A stretch of 13,609 bases of DNA from JAEDES01 sp964616405. GTDB lineage: Bacteria; Bacillota_I; Bacilli_A; RF39; UBA660. The translations under genes were made by a program, and so were the position numbers. Below are positions 1-8,097 of the stretch, piece by piece. The DNA is taken from NCBI GenBank assembly GCA_964616405.1, contig CAZTRE010000029.1, positions 1 through 13,609 on the forward strand, written 5' to 3'. Positions within the stretch are counted from its first letter, which is position 1. Every line of letters begins with the position of its first letter. The notes under the pieces are model-generated. The model was given only the letters and a program-made list of their open reading frames with translations, did no database searches and was not told the DNA's origin.

Positions 1-2
1 AA

Positions 3-32
3 TACCCTACCTCATTGTATTGAAGTAGGGTA
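3..32 (-). terminator. Hairpin downstream of ssrA, possible terminator
   Basis: Bases 3-10 (TACCCTAC) pair perfectly with 25-32. After one mismatch, 12-14 pair with 21-23, leaving a 6-nt loop. On the minus strand the hairpin is followed by ATT and then the window edge, so its U-tract cannot be seen. It lies about 44 nt beyond the tmRNA 3' end and could be the main terminator of ssrA or of a converging gene outside the window. Confidence 0.45.
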
Positions 33-44
33 CCCTTTATTATA

Positions 45-63
45 ACGAACCAATTTGGTTCGT
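45..63 (-). terminator. Hairpin just 3' of tmRNA, weak terminator
   Basis: ACGAACCA (45-52) and TGGTTCGT (56-63) form a perfect 8-bp stem with a 3-nt loop. Read on the minus strand it starts 13 nt after the tmRNA 3' end and is followed by TATAATAAAG, a poor U-tract. It may end ssrA transcripts or protect the precursor 3' end before trimming to CCA. Confidence 0.5.
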
Positions 64-75
64 ATCATACACTTA

Positions 76-454
76 TGGTGGAGCTGAGGAGAATCGAACT
101 CCTGTCCGAAAATAAAGCTACATAAACCTCTACAAGCTTAGTTAACTAATTATTCTTATATACTACCCAAGTAATTAACGACCAAGATAATATACCAGTC
201 TAAAACTTCTTTCTACTAGCTAGACAACTAATAGTTATAACTCGTTAAAATGAACTTTCTAAAAATTCACGAGTAAAAATTAATAGAAAGCGCAGGCCAT
301 TATATTATTAGGCAAAAGCTACTGCTTGGTTTCCACCAAACATATTTGCTACTGCATTTTTTAAATTTTTTGCGTTTATTTTTTTGTGTCCGTGACGTGG
401 ACATTCGACTTGCCATCTATGCTCAAATATTCCCGTCGAAACCAAGTCAGCCCC
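76..454 (-). ncRNA. ssrA: tmRNA (transfer-messenger RNA)
   Basis: This is the RNA of trans-translation. It enters ribosomes stalled on broken mRNA with SmpB, donates alanine, and then encodes a degradation tag. On the minus strand it begins GGGGCUGACUUGGUUUCGAC (454 downward), the typical tmRNA 5' end. It ends in a T-arm containing GGAGUUCGAUUCUCC and an encoded CCA at 76-78. The 5' GGGGCUG pairs with the 3' CAGCUCC, with one G-U pair, to make the 7-bp acceptor stem. That fixes both ends and gives 379 nt, a normal length for a one-piece tmRNA. The tag frame is at 373-305. A strong promoter lies directly upstream. smpB, rnr and secG lie on the same strand further upstream, but the convergent-facing pflBA genes stand between them and ssrA. 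Confidence 0.97.
305..373 (-). other. tmRNA tag-peptide reading frame
   Basis: The resume codon is taken as GCA at 373-371. From there 21 codons run to GCC at 313-311, followed by tandem stops UAA UAA (310-305). The peptide starts AKNLKNAVAN and finishes MFGGNQAVAFA. The frame and the double stop are read directly; the resume codon is inferred from the usual GCA after an A-rich stretch. The tag ends in AFA rather than the LAA seen in most bacteria. Mycoplasma and Mesoplasma tags end in YAFA and are known to be recognised by Lon. Confidence 0.85.
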
Positions 455-463
455 ATATGTGAG

Positions 464-492
464 ATTATAACATATTTAAGATCTTTTTTCAA
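464..492 (-). promoter_or_regulatory. ssrA promoter
   Basis: On the minus strand: -35 TTGAAA (492-487), 17-bp spacer, -10 TATAAT (469-464). The tmRNA 5' end at 454 is 10 nt past the -10 box, so transcription starts at or a few bases before the mature end. This is a near-consensus sigma-70/A promoter, as expected for an abundant RNA. Confidence 0.85.
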
Positions 493-554
493 TGTAAACT
501 TCTTAATATTATATGTCCAATAATTATAAAGTCTTAGTAAAAATCAATTCTCTG

Positions 555-563
555 TGGTATACT
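555..563 (+). promoter_or_regulatory. pflB promoter, extended -10
   Basis: TGGTATACT is an extended -10 element (TG, one base, TATACT at 558-563). No good -35 hexamer is visible 16-18 bp upstream. Transcription would begin near 570, directly at the ribosome binding site GGAGG (571-575), giving a leader of only about 15 nt before the ATG at 585. No Rex-like or FNR-like palindrome was recognised between this site and the ssrA promoter. Confidence 0.55.
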
Positions 564-584
564 AATAATCGGAGGTCGAATCAT

Positions 585-2810
585 ATGGAACAATGGAAAA
601 ATTTCAAAGATGGAAATTGGACAAAAACAATTAATGTCCGTGATTTCATCCAAAAGAATTACAAACAATATAATGGAGATGAATCATTTTTAGCTCCAAA
701 AACAGCAAAAACAACAAAAGTTTGGAACAAATGTGAAGATTTATTAAAAGAAGAATTAGAAAAACACGTTCTTGATATCGACGTAGATCACATGTCAGGA
801 ATAAATGCTTTTGATAAAGGTTACATTTGTGAAGACGACAACGTAATTGTTGGTCTTCAAACAGATGCACCACTAAAGAGAATTGTAAATCCTTATGGTG
901 GAATTAGAATGGTTTACCAAGAATTAGAAGCCTACAATTATAAATTAAACCCTGAAGTAGATAAATATTTTAATCAATTTAGAAAAACACATAACCAAGG
1001 TGTATTTGATGCATATACAAGTGAAATTAGAAAAGCCCGTCACGTTGGTTTACTAACCGGTCTACCAGATGCTTATGGCCGTGGTAGAATTATTGGAGAC
1101 TATAGACGTATTGCCTTGTATGGTATTGATTTTTTACAAGAAGAAAAGAAAAAGGACCTAGCTGAATTAACCGGACCAATGACAGCAAAATTAATTCAAC
1201 AAAGAGAAGATGTTTCAGCCCAAATTAGAGCTTTAGAAGAAATAAAAGCAATGGCCGCAACATATGGATTTGATATTTCAAAACCAGCTGCTAACGCTAA
1301 AGAAGCTGTTCAATGGACATACTTCGGTTACCTAGCAGCAATCAAAGAAAATAATGGAGCTGCAATGAGTTTAGGTAGAGTTGATGCCTTCTTAGATATC
1401 TATATTAATAGAGATTTAGAAAATGGTATAATTACTGAAGCTGAAGCTCAAGAATTAATTGATCAATTTATAATTAAATTACGTTTAGCAAGACATCTAA
1501 GAACACCTGAATACGATGAATTATTTTCAGGAGATCCAACTTGGGTAACATGTAGTATTGGTGGTGTAAATTCCCAAAATAACCACATGGTTACGAAAAA
1601 CTCATATCGTATTTTACATACACTTACCAACTTAAATCCAGCACCAGAGCCAAATATGACAGTGTTATGGAGCGAAAAACTACCTGAACCATTCAAAAAA
1701 TATTGTGCAAAAATGTCTATCGATACAGACGCCATCCAATATGAAAGTGACGATTTAATGCGCCCAATCTATGGAGATGATTATGCAATTGCTTGTTGTG
1801 TTTCAGCAATGAGAATTGGTAAAGACATGCAATTTTTCGGAGCTCGCTGTAACTTAGCAAAAGCTTTGTTATATTCAATTAATGGCGGAATTGATGAAGT
1901 AAAAAAGGACAAAGTTCTTGATGGCTTTGAAATTATGGATGATGAATATCTTGATTATGATAAAGTAAAAGAATCATATTTCAAAGTACTTGAAAAAGTT
2001 GCTGAAATTTATGCTGGAGCTATGAATATCATCCACTACATGCACGATAAATATGCATACGAAGCTGGTCAAATGGCTTTACATGATACAAATGTCCACA
2101 GATATATGGCGTACGGAGTTGCTGGATTATCAGTTGCTGCTGACTCCCTATCAGCAATTAAATATGCAAAAGTCAAGCCAATTCGCAACGAAGAAGGTTT
2201 AGCAATTGACTTCGAAATTGAAGGAGAATATCCTCAATACGGAAATGATGACGATAGAGCTGACGATATCGCTATAGAAATCGTAAATAAAATATCTTCA
2301 GAGTTAAAGAAACACAAAACTTATAGAAATGCTGAACCAACAATGTCAGTTTTAACAATCACTTCAAATGTTGTTTATGGTTCAAAAACCGGATCTACGC
2401 CAGATGGAAGAAAAGCCGGAGTTCCATTTGCACCTGGAGCTAATCCAATGCATGGTCGAGACAAATCGGGAGCCATTGCTTCACTTAACTCAGTAGCTAA
2501 AATACCATATGCTGAATGTTGTAAAGATGGCGTTTCTAATACATTCACAATTGTTCCTTCAACTTTAGGAGCAAATAAAGATGAACAAATTGTAAACTTA
2601 GTTGATTTAATGGATGGATATTTTGCCCAAGGAGCCCATCACTTAAATGTAAACGTATTAAATCGTGAAACATTAATTGATGCTATGGAAAATCCAGAAA
2701 AATATCCACTACTTACAATCCGTGTATCAGGATATGCAGTACACTTCAACCGTTTAACTAGAAAACAACAAGAAGAAGTTATTTCAAGAACATTCCATGA
2801 ATCACGATAA
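585..2810 (+). CDS. pflB: Formate C-acetyltransferase (pyruvate formate-lyase)
   Basis: This glycyl-radical enzyme converts pyruvate and CoA to acetyl-CoA and formate in the cytoplasm under anoxia. The 741-residue product has the usual length of the family. The paired active-site cysteines are Cys404-Cys405 in the motif ACCVSAMRIG. The radical glycine is Gly716 in RVSGYAVHF, 26 residues from the C-terminus, as expected. The ATG at 585 is preferred over the in-frame ATG at 513, because GGAGG lies 9 nt before it and translation then starts MEQWKNF, as in known PFLs. The extra 24 residues from 513 are unlike the family and would begin upstream of the -10 box. pflA overlaps the 3' end by 14 nt. 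No formate channel gene (focA) is adjacent. Confidence 0.97.
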   Translation: MEQWKNFKDGNWTKTINVRDFIQKNYKQYNGDESFLAPKTAKTTKVWNKCEDLLKEELEKHVLDIDVDHMSGINAFDKGYICEDDNVIVGLQTDAPLKRIVNPYGGIRMVYQELEAYNYKLNPEVDKYFNQFRKTHNQGVFDAYTSEIRKARHVGLLTGLPDAYGRGRIIGDYRRIALYGIDFLQEEKKKDLAELTGPMTAKLIQQREDVSAQIRALEEIKAMAATYGFDISKPAANAKEAVQWTYFGYLAAIKENNGAAMSLGRVDAFLDIYINRDLENGIITEAEAQELIDQFIIKLRLARHLRTPEYDELFSGDPTWVTCSIGGVNSQNNHMVTKNSYRILHTLTNLNPAPEPNMTVLWSEKLPEPFKKYCAKMSIDTDAIQYESDDLMRPIYGDDYAIACCVSAMRIGKDMQFFGARCNLAKALLYSINGGIDEVKKDKVLDGFEIMDDEYLDYDKVKESYFKVLEKVAEIYAGAMNIIHYMHDKYAYEAGQMALHDTNVHRYMAYGVAGLSVAADSLSAIKYAKVKPIRNEEGLAIDFEIEGEYPQYGNDDDRADDIAIEIVNKISSELKKHKTYRNAEPTMSVLTITSNVVYGSKTGSTPDGRKAGVPFAPGANPMHGRDKSGAIASLNSVAKIPYAECCKDGVSNTFTIVPSTLGANKDEQIVNLVDLMDGYFAQGAHHLNVNVLNRETLIDAMENPEKYPLLTIRVSGYAVHFNRLTRKQQEEVISRTFHESR

Positions 2811-3525
2811 TATAAGCGCCAGCATCGATTCAATCGAAACCTTTGGTTTGGTCGATGGTCCTGGAATACGAGTAGTAGTATTCTTTAACGGATGTAAACT
2901 AAGATGCAAATATTGTCACAATCCAGAGATGTGGTACAAGAAAGAGAATAATTATACTCCACAACAACTTGTGGATAAAATCAAAAGATTTAAACCATAC
3001 TTTAAGGAAAGAGGTGGCGTAACTTTCTCAGGAGGTGAACCGCTCCTTCAAAGTAAATTTATAATTGAGACGGCTAAACTATTAAAACAAGAGAATATTC
3101 ACATTGCCCTCGATACATCAGGCGTGGGTCTTGGGGATTATGAAAAAGTATTAAAATATATTGATTTAATTTTATTAGATATAAAACATACTACAAAAGA
3201 TGGTTATAAGGATATCACTGGTCTAGAAATCGATGAAGTTGAAAAATTTATAGATGAAATAAATAAACAAAATAAACCCGTTTGGATACGACAAGTAATT
3301 GTTCCTGGAATAATGGATAATTACGAATATATAGACTCTTTAGTAACTTACTTACAAAAAATAAATAATATTGAAAGAGTAGACTTTTTACCTTATCACA
3401 GACTAGGCCGTGAAAAATACTTAGCTCTAAATATTCCATATCCTTATGAAGACAAAAACGATATGGACAAAACAGTCTGCGATGAACTATCCAAATATTT
3501 CGAACAACAATATAAAAAGGACTAA
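2797..3525 (+). CDS. pflA: Pyruvate formate-lyase activating enzyme (radical SAM)
   Basis: This enzyme uses a [4Fe-4S] cluster and S-adenosylmethionine to abstract hydrogen from the PflB glycine (Gly716 here) and so switch the lyase on. The radical-SAM motif Cys33-x3-Cys37-x2-Cys40 is intact in NGCKLRCKYCHNPEMW. The SAM-binding GGE segment is at residues 79-81 (SGGEP). The N-terminal IETFGLVDGPGIR is typical of the family, and the 242-residue length is normal. The start lies inside pflB. No clear Shine-Dalgarno sequence precedes it, so translation is probably coupled to pflB. The stop codon is within the terminator stem. Confidence 0.96.
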   Translation: MNHDNISASIDSIETFGLVDGPGIRVVVFFNGCKLRCKYCHNPEMWYKKENNYTPQQLVDKIKRFKPYFKERGGVTFSGGEPLLQSKFIIETAKLLKQENIHIALDTSGVGLGDYEKVLKYIDLILLDIKHTTKDGYKDITGLEIDEVEKFIDEINKQNKPVWIRQVIVPGIMDNYEYIDSLVTYLQKINNIERVDFLPYHRLGREKYLALNIPYPYEDKNDMDKTVCDELSKYFEQQYKKD

Positions 3526-3543
3526 TCAAGTCCTTTTTATTAT
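3514..3543 (+). terminator. pflBA terminator
   Basis: AAAAAGGACT (3514-3523) pairs perfectly with AGTCCTTTTT (3529-3538) around a 5-nt loop and runs into ATTATATTTT. The A-run on the 5' side means it can also act on the minus strand as a back-up for smpB. Confidence 0.85.
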
Positions 3544-3571
3544 ATTTTGCGTTAATATACAACATTTTTAA

Positions 3572-3618
3572 TAACAAAAGAGGTTGTTAATAGTTTTTTA
3601 AACTCTTCGCAACCTCTC
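3572..3618 (-). terminator. smpB terminator
   Basis: On the minus strand AGAGGTTG (3617-3610) pairs with CAACCTCT (3586-3579), followed by UUUUGUUAUU. The 23-nt loop contains an inner AGTTT/AAACT stem. The 5' arm lies in the last codons of smpB and the 3' arm begins just past its stop. It converges with the pflBA terminator. Confidence 0.65.
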
Positions 3619-4024
3619 TTTTTATATCCCTTTGCTTTATAGACTCTCGTTTATCATAATCTTTCTTACCACGACAAACTCCTAAAGAAACCTTTAACTT
3701 ATTATTTTTAAAATAAAGCTTAATTGGTACTAAAGTAATACCTTGTAATTTAACACCTTCATCTAATTTCTTTATTTCTTTCTTATGAAGCAACAACTTC
3801 CTACTTCTTGTCTCTAAGTGATTAAAAATATTTCCTTCTTTATATTGCCCTACATACATATTAAGTAAAAACACTTCGTTATTTTTAATAATTCCATAAC
3901 AATCTTTTATATTACAATTACCATTTCTAATTGCCTTTATCTCTGTTCCAGTAAGAACGATACCCGCTTCATAAACATCATCTACAAAATAATCATGATA
4001 TGCTTTTCTATTAACAATTTCCAT
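3587..4024 (-). CDS. smpB: SsrA-binding protein SmpB
   Basis: SmpB binds the tRNA-like part of tmRNA and places it in the A site of stalled ribosomes. The 145-residue product matches the family along its length. It has NRKAYHDYF near the N-terminus, the core EAGIVLTGTEIKAIRNG, and the conserved GNIFNHLETRSRKLLLHKKEI region. The basic C-terminal tail (GKKDYDKRESIKQRDIKREV) is the part that reaches into the decoding centre. The start has GGGAG 7-12 nt upstream. The gene follows rnr on the same strand after 97 nt. No good promoter is visible in that gap, so it is probably co-transcribed with rnr. Its RNA partner ssrA is further downstream, beyond pflBA. Confidence 0.97.
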   Translation of the reverse strand: MEIVNRKAYHDYFVDDVYEAGIVLTGTEIKAIRNGNCNIKDCYGIIKNNEVFLLNMYVGQYKEGNIFNHLETRSRKLLLHKKEIKKLDEGVKLQGITLVPIKLYFKNNKLKVSLGVCRGKKDYDKRESIKQRDIKREVAKSLKNY

Positions 4025-4123
4025 CTAATCTCTCCCTATGCCCACTGAAATACAGGACATTCAATCTTACAATGTCTTTTTCTCAATAACTTTTATAATT
4101 AATTAAATTAACTACTTTAATTA

Positions 4124-6232
4124 CTATACTTTTTTTACTACTTCAAAATCAATAATCTTTTCCTCATGAGAAGCCCTAATAACCTTAACAACAATCCTAT
4201 CTCCAATACGATATCGTACATGACTACGCTCCCCAGTCAGAGTCATATGTTCTTCATCATAATTAAAGAAGTCATCCATATCTCTTAGAGGAACTAATCC
4301 CTCAATTAAATTATCTAACTCTACAAACATTCCAAAACTTGTAACTGAAGAAATCATACCTTCAAATTCTTCTCCAATATGTCCTTCCATATATTCAGCC
4401 ATCTTCATATCTTCAACTTCACGTTCGCAATCAACCGAAGCTCGCTCTCTTTCTGAGGAATGTTCAGCTATATAAACAAGTTTTTCTTCCCACTTGCGTA
4501 CTGTTCCCATATCTGATTTACCATCAAATAAATATGTTCTAAGCAATCTATGAACAGTGGTATCTGGATATCGTCTAATTGGTGAAGTAAAATGTGTATA
4601 ACAAGGACTAGCAAGACCATAATGCCCTAAATTTTCTGGTTTATACACTGCTTTTTGCATGCTTCTAAGCAATAAACTAGATAATATCTTAAACTCAGGC
4701 TTATCACGTAAACGCTCTAATATTCGTTGCATAGTTAAAGGCTTAACATCTTTAATATCACCATTAACTGTATATCCCAAACTACTAACAAAGCCTAAGA
4801 AACTTCTAATTTTCTCTTCTTCTGGCATTTCATGTACACGATAAATAAAAGGTAAATTCATAAAATAAATATGTGAGGCAACACACTCATTTGCCGCAAT
4901 CATAAAATCTTCAATTAAATTTTCCCCAACCCCACGTTCCCTTAAAACAACATCTGTTGGTTTACAATTTTCATCTACTAAAATCTTAGCCTCTTCTACT
5001 CCAAAATCAATATAACCACGTTTAATTTTACTCTTACGAAGTATTTCTGCTAATTCAGCCATTAATCTCAATGACTTTTCATACTCTTCATATCCTTCTG
5101 GAACAATGTTTTCTTCTAAAATACTATTAACCTTTTTATAAGTCATCTGAATTCTAGATCGAATTACACTAGGAAAAATTTCATAATCAATTTGTTTTCC
5201 CGATGTATCAAATTCCATAACACAACTCATTGCTAATCTATCAACATTAGGATTAAGTGAACAAATACCATTTGATAATTCATGAGGTAACATTGGAATA
5301 ACCCTATCTACTAAATAAACACTAGTTCCTCGCTCCATAGCCTCATTATCTAAAGAGCTTCCCTCTTTAACATAATAACTAACATCCGCAATATGAACAC
5401 CTAATTTATAATTACCATTAGCTAATTTTTCAATAGAAATAGCGTCATCTATATCTCTCGTATCATCACCGTCGATGGTAAATATCTCAACATCGCGTAG
5501 ATCACGTCTACCAACCATTTCCTCCTCACTAACTTCTGAAGGAATATGTTTAACCTCTTCCTTAACATCGTCAGAAAAATCAACATTAATATTATACTTA
5601 TAAATAATTGATAAAATATCAACCCCCGGATCATGCTTATGCCCAATAATTTCTAATATCTTACCTTCATACTTAGTATTACCATTTAATTTTTTACCAA
5701 GTTCTACAACGACTTTATGACCATCAACCGCATTCAAAGTCTTATCTTTAGGCACTTCTATATTAAGTTTAATTCTTGGATCATCTAAAGTAATATGACC
5801 CTTACCCTTTTTATCAAAATTAATTTCCCCAATATATCTTTCAACTTGTCTTTTAATAATTTTAAGAATTCTTCCTTCTAATCTATCCAAAGTCAATTTA
5901 CTAGTAATTTCAACTAATACAATGTCATCATGAATAGCCCCATTCATATTTTCTTGAGAAACGTAAACATCATCTTTCATGTTTTCAATTTCCACAAAAC
6001 CAAATCCCTTTTTATTAGCTCTCATAGTTCCTTTTCTTAAATGACTATTTTCAAGCATCATATATTTATCTTTATTAGAATGATAAATTATAACTTCATC
6101 CTCTAATTTTTTTAGTTCTTCCATAAGTCTCTTAGTATCTTCAACACTACTAATATTCAAAGAATCTTGCAATTCGAAAATATCTAACGCTTTATCAGAG
6201 TTTTTCAGTACGCTAATTACATCGTCTCTCAT
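4124..6232 (-). CDS. rnr: Ribonuclease R (3'-5' exoribonuclease)
   Basis: RNase R is a processive RNB-family exonuclease that degrades structured RNA, including mRNA released by trans-translation. The product from this start is 702 residues. It has an N-terminal winged-helix segment (about 1-65), two OB/cold-shock domains (about 70-230), and the RNB catalytic domain. That domain carries IDGDDTRDIDDA (253-264), with metal-binding Asp254, Asp260, Asp262 and Asp263. An S1 domain (about 618-702) ends the protein, without the long lysine-rich tail of some homologues. I chose ATG 6232 because AGGATGTGAT (6245-6236), one base off the ideal Shine-Dalgarno, precedes it. A TATAAT lies just upstream. 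The in-frame ATG at 6295 abuts the U-tract of the secG terminator and has no ribosome site. Confidence 0.95.
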   Translation of the reverse strand: MRDDVISVLKNSDKALDIFELQDSLNISSVEDTKRLMEELKKLEDEVIIYHSNKDKYMMLENSHLRKGTMRANKKGFGFVEIENMKDDVYVSQENMNGAIHDDIVLVEITSKLTLDRLEGRILKIIKRQVERYIGEINFDKKGKGHITLDDPRIKLNIEVPKDKTLNAVDGHKVVVELGKKLNGNTKYEGKILEIIGHKHDPGVDILSIIYKYNINVDFSDDVKEEVKHIPSEVSEEEMVGRRDLRDVEIFTIDGDDTRDIDDAISIEKLANGNYKLGVHIADVSYYVKEGSSLDNEAMERGTSVYLVDRVIPMLPHELSNGICSLNPNVDRLAMSCVMEFDTSGKQIDYEIFPSVIRSRIQMTYKKVNSILEENIVPEGYEEYEKSLRLMAELAEILRKSKIKRGYIDFGVEEAKILVDENCKPTDVVLRERGVGENLIEDFMIAANECVASHIYFMNLPFIYRVHEMPEEEKIRSFLGFVSSLGYTVNGDIKDVKPLTMQRILERLRDKPEFKILSSLLLRSMQKAVYKPENLGHYGLASPCYTHFTSPIRRYPDTTVHRLLRTYLFDGKSDMGTVRKWEEKLVYIAEHSSERERASVDCEREVEDMKMAEYMEGHIGEEFEGMISSVTSFGMFVELDNLIEGLVPLRDMDDFFNYDEEHMTLTGERSHVRYRIGDRIVVKVIRASHEEKIIDFEVVKKV

Positions 6233-6253
6233 ATGATCACATCCTACATTAAC

Positions 6254-6259
6254 ATTATA
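6254..6259 (-). promoter_or_regulatory. Possible rnr promoter -10 box
   Basis: TATAAT on the minus strand lies 21 nt before the rnr ATG at 6232. It follows the secG terminator, which would otherwise cut rnr off from secG. The -35 position (TAGTGA, 17-bp spacing) is poor. The leader would be about 15 nt, almost all Shine-Dalgarno and spacer. Confidence 0.45.
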
Positions 6260-6293
6260 CCCCATTTTATTCAATATCACTAGCATTTTTTCC

Positions 6294-6320
6294 AAAAGAA
6301 AAAGGACTTAACGTCCTCTT
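6294..6320 (-). terminator. secG terminator
   Basis: On the minus strand AAGAGGAC (6320-6313) pairs with GTCCTTTT (6307-6300), with one G-U pair and a GTTAA loop, followed by a U-tract of TTTTTCTTTT overall. It includes the secG stop codon and ends near 6294. It separates secG from rnr, perhaps only partly. Confidence 0.75.
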
Positions 6321-6534
6321 AAATAAACATCGAAACTAAACATATAACAAAGAATGCCAATCCTAAAACTAAAGTAAGTCTACTTATAAATAGTTCAGAA
6401 CCGCGTTCTTTTCTTTTAGTAAATAAATCTGAATTCCCACCAGATATTATTTGAGCTGCACTCTCTGCTTTTCCACTTTGTAAAAGTACTATTACAATTA
6501 ATAAAATCGAAATAATTAAAAGGGCTGTTTTCAT
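6319..6534 (-). CDS. secG: Preprotein translocase subunit SecG
   Basis: SecG is the small accessory membrane subunit of the SecYEG translocon. The product has 71 residues, normal for the family. A hydrophobic helix at about 3-17 (TALLIISILLIVIVLLQ) is followed by the SecG loop QSGKAESAAQIISGG and a basic stretch (TKRKERG). A second helix (about 49-70) ends at the C-terminus. Start ATG 6534 has GGAGGTG ideally placed upstream. The longer frame from 6591 would begin inside the -35 box and adds 19 residues unlike SecG. Placement next to rnr and smpB matches the secG-rnr-smpB order of Bacillus and relatives. Confidence 0.94.
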   Translation of the reverse strand: MKTALLIISILLIVIVLLQSGKAESAAQIISGGNSDLFTKRKERGSELFISRLTLVLGLAFFVICLVSMFI

Positions 6535-6562
6535 TAACCACACCTCCAATAACAATACCAAT

Positions 6563-6591
6563 ATTTTATCATAAATATCATTGTATTGCAA
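6563..6591 (-). promoter_or_regulatory. secG promoter
   Basis: On the minus strand: -35 TTGCAA (6591-6586), 17-bp spacer, -10 TAAAAT (6568-6563) preceded by TG one base away, so also an extended -10. No convincing terminator ends proS just upstream, so read-through from proS may add to it. Confidence 0.75.
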
Positions 6592-6619
6592 CTACTTTAA
6601 ATATCACAAAAGTCTTTAA

Positions 6620-8032
6620 TTAATACTGAATTCCCCAAACCACTTTATGTTTAGCTTCTTTTCCACAAACAACACACTTATGTGTTGGTGCTTCACCTTC
6701 CAAAATACATCTAGACTTTAATCCACCAATTTCTTTTAATGAAACTTCACAAGCCTCATCACCACACCAATCGGCTATTATAAACCCTGGTTGTGTATCA
6801 AGAATTCTCTTTATATCTTCTTTTGTTTCAGCTTCATAAGTCATCTTATCGCGACGTTCCATAGCTCTTTCGTATAAATTAGTTTGAATTTTATCCATTA
6901 AATCTTCAACAAAACTAACTATATCAATATCAGCTGCTACCTCAATCTTTTCTTGAGTATCACGACGAACTACTGTATAGATATTTTTAGCCAAATCACG
7001 CTCACCAATTTCAATTCTTACTGGAATTCCATTTACTTCAGCTTCCTTAAATTTAAATCCTGGCGATTTATTAGAGTCATCAATATAAACAGAAATATTA
7101 TGCTTTCTTAGGGCATCATATACTTCCATTACCTTATCTTCAACATTTCCAATTGGTACAATAACTACTTGTTTAGGAGCAATTTTAGGAGGTAATACCA
7201 ATCCAAAATCATCACTATGAACCATTATTAAAGCTCCAATCATTCTAGTAGTCACACCCCAAGATGTTTGATACACATATTCTTGCTTATTTTCTTTGTT
7301 TAAGAAATTTATATCATAAGCCTTTGCAAACTTTTGTCCAAAATAATGACTAGTTCCTGATTGTAAAGACACACCATTATACATTAATGCCTCTATTGTT
7401 AATGTATATTCTGCCCCCGCAAACTTTTCCTTATCAGTCTTTCTACCAGTTATAACTGGAATCGCCAAATAATCTTCAAAGAATTTCTTATAAGTTGCAA
7501 GCATTAATCTAGTCTCTGCTTGAGCTTCTTCACTACTAGCATGAACAGTATGACCTTCTTGCCATAAAAACTCTCTACTTCTTAAAAATGGGCGCGTAGT
7601 CTTTTCCCATCTCATTACACTACACCATTGATTATATTTTAATGGTAAATCCCTATATGATTTAACAACATTACTATAATAATCACTAAATAAAGTTTCA
7701 CTAGTCGGTCTAATGCACATTCTTTCTTCTAGCTCATTTTGTCCACCCTGTGTAACCCAAGCAACCTCTGGAGCAAATCCTTTTACTAGTTCTCCCTCTT
7801 TTTTCATTAAATTCTCCGGAATAAGCATTGGCATATATACATTCTGATGTCCTGTTTCTTTAAACATCTGGTCTAGTACTGCCTGCATTCTTTCCCAAAT
7901 AGCATAGCCTGCAGGTTCAAATACTACACAACCCTTTACATTTGAATAATCACAAAGTCTAGCAGCCTTAACTACATCTGTATACCACTTTGCAAAATCA
8001 ACATCTCTACTCGTTATAGCTTCATTTTTCAT
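6620..8032 (-). CDS. proS: Proline--tRNA ligase, eukaryote/archaeal type
   Basis: This class II synthetase attaches proline to tRNA-Pro. At 470 residues it is the short form. It lacks the bacterial editing (INS) domain, which would sit between motifs 2 and 3. Motif 2 is FLRSREFLWQEGHTVH, and motif 3 lies in WGVTTRMIGALIMVHSDDFG. An anticodon-binding domain begins near KQVVIVPIG. A C-terminal zinc-type module carries Cys423/Cys428 and Cys453/Cys456, and the chain ends in the tyrosine typical of this type. The same form occurs in mycoplasmas, Borrelia and many anaerobes. AGGAGG (8043-8038) precedes the ATG. Expression is controlled by the T-box leader immediately upstream. Confidence 0.96.
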   Translation of the reverse strand: MKNEAITSRDVDFAKWYTDVVKAARLCDYSNVKGCVVFEPAGYAIWERMQAVLDQMFKETGHQNVYMPMLIPENLMKKEGELVKGFAPEVAWVTQGGQNELEERMCIRPTSETLFSDYYSNVVKSYRDLPLKYNQWCSVMRWEKTTRPFLRSREFLWQEGHTVHASSEEAQAETRLMLATYKKFFEDYLAIPVITGRKTDKEKFAGAEYTLTIEALMYNGVSLQSGTSHYFGQKFAKAYDINFLNKENKQEYVYQTSWGVTTRMIGALIMVHSDDFGLVLPPKIAPKQVVIVPIGNVEDKVMEVYDALRKHNISVYIDDSNKSPGFKFKEAEVNGIPVRIEIGERDLAKNIYTVVRRDTQEKIEVAADIDIVSFVEDLMDKIQTNLYERAMERRDKMTYEAETKEDIKRILDTQPGFIIADWCGDEACEVSLKEIGGLKSRCILEGEAPTHKCVVCGKEAKHKVVWGIQY

Positions 8033-8043
8033 ATTATCCTCCT

Positions 8044-8097
8044 AAAATAAAAAGAATGATACCTAAAGGAGTGCTTGTAAATTGCACGGTACCATCC
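8044..8097 (-). terminator. T-box leader terminator
   Basis: This is a 10-bp stem with two G-U pairs, followed by ten bases of mostly U (8053-8044). It ends only a few nt before the proS ribosome site. It is mutually exclusive with the antiterminator that uses the T-box at 8099-8085. It is also the first clear stop for transcripts coming from murD and the DUF1653 gene. Confidence 0.88.

Noticed and set aside
56..66. 11-mer GATACGAACCA shared (in opposite senses relative to each gene) between the ssrA 3' region and the proS leader (8258-8268)
   Set aside because: Short, in unrelated contexts, and one copy is part of a hairpin arm; chance is a sufficient explanation in AT-rich DNA.
513..584. 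In-frame upstream extension of pflB by 24 residues
   Set aside because: It begins before the -10 box, has no ribosome site and is unlike PFL; the ATG at 585 has GGAGG and the family N-terminus.
646..2833. Minus-strand open frames across pflB
   Set aside because: Antisense shadows of a strongly conserved gene, with no family resemblance or start signals.
4056..4081. Hairpin GACATT/AATGTC with a T-run on the plus strand, between rnr and smpB
   Set aside because: Six base pairs with a 9-nt loop; no plus-strand gene upstream needs it, and on the minus strand there is no U-tract. Too weak to call a terminator or leader element.
6233..6295. Longer rnr start at 6295
   Set aside because: It abuts the U-tract of the secG terminator and has no Shine-Dalgarno; ATG 6232 has a near-perfect one.
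6535..6591. Longer secG start at 6591
   Set aside because: It would start inside the -35 box of the secG promoter and adds residues not seen in SecG; ATG 6534 has GGAGGTG.
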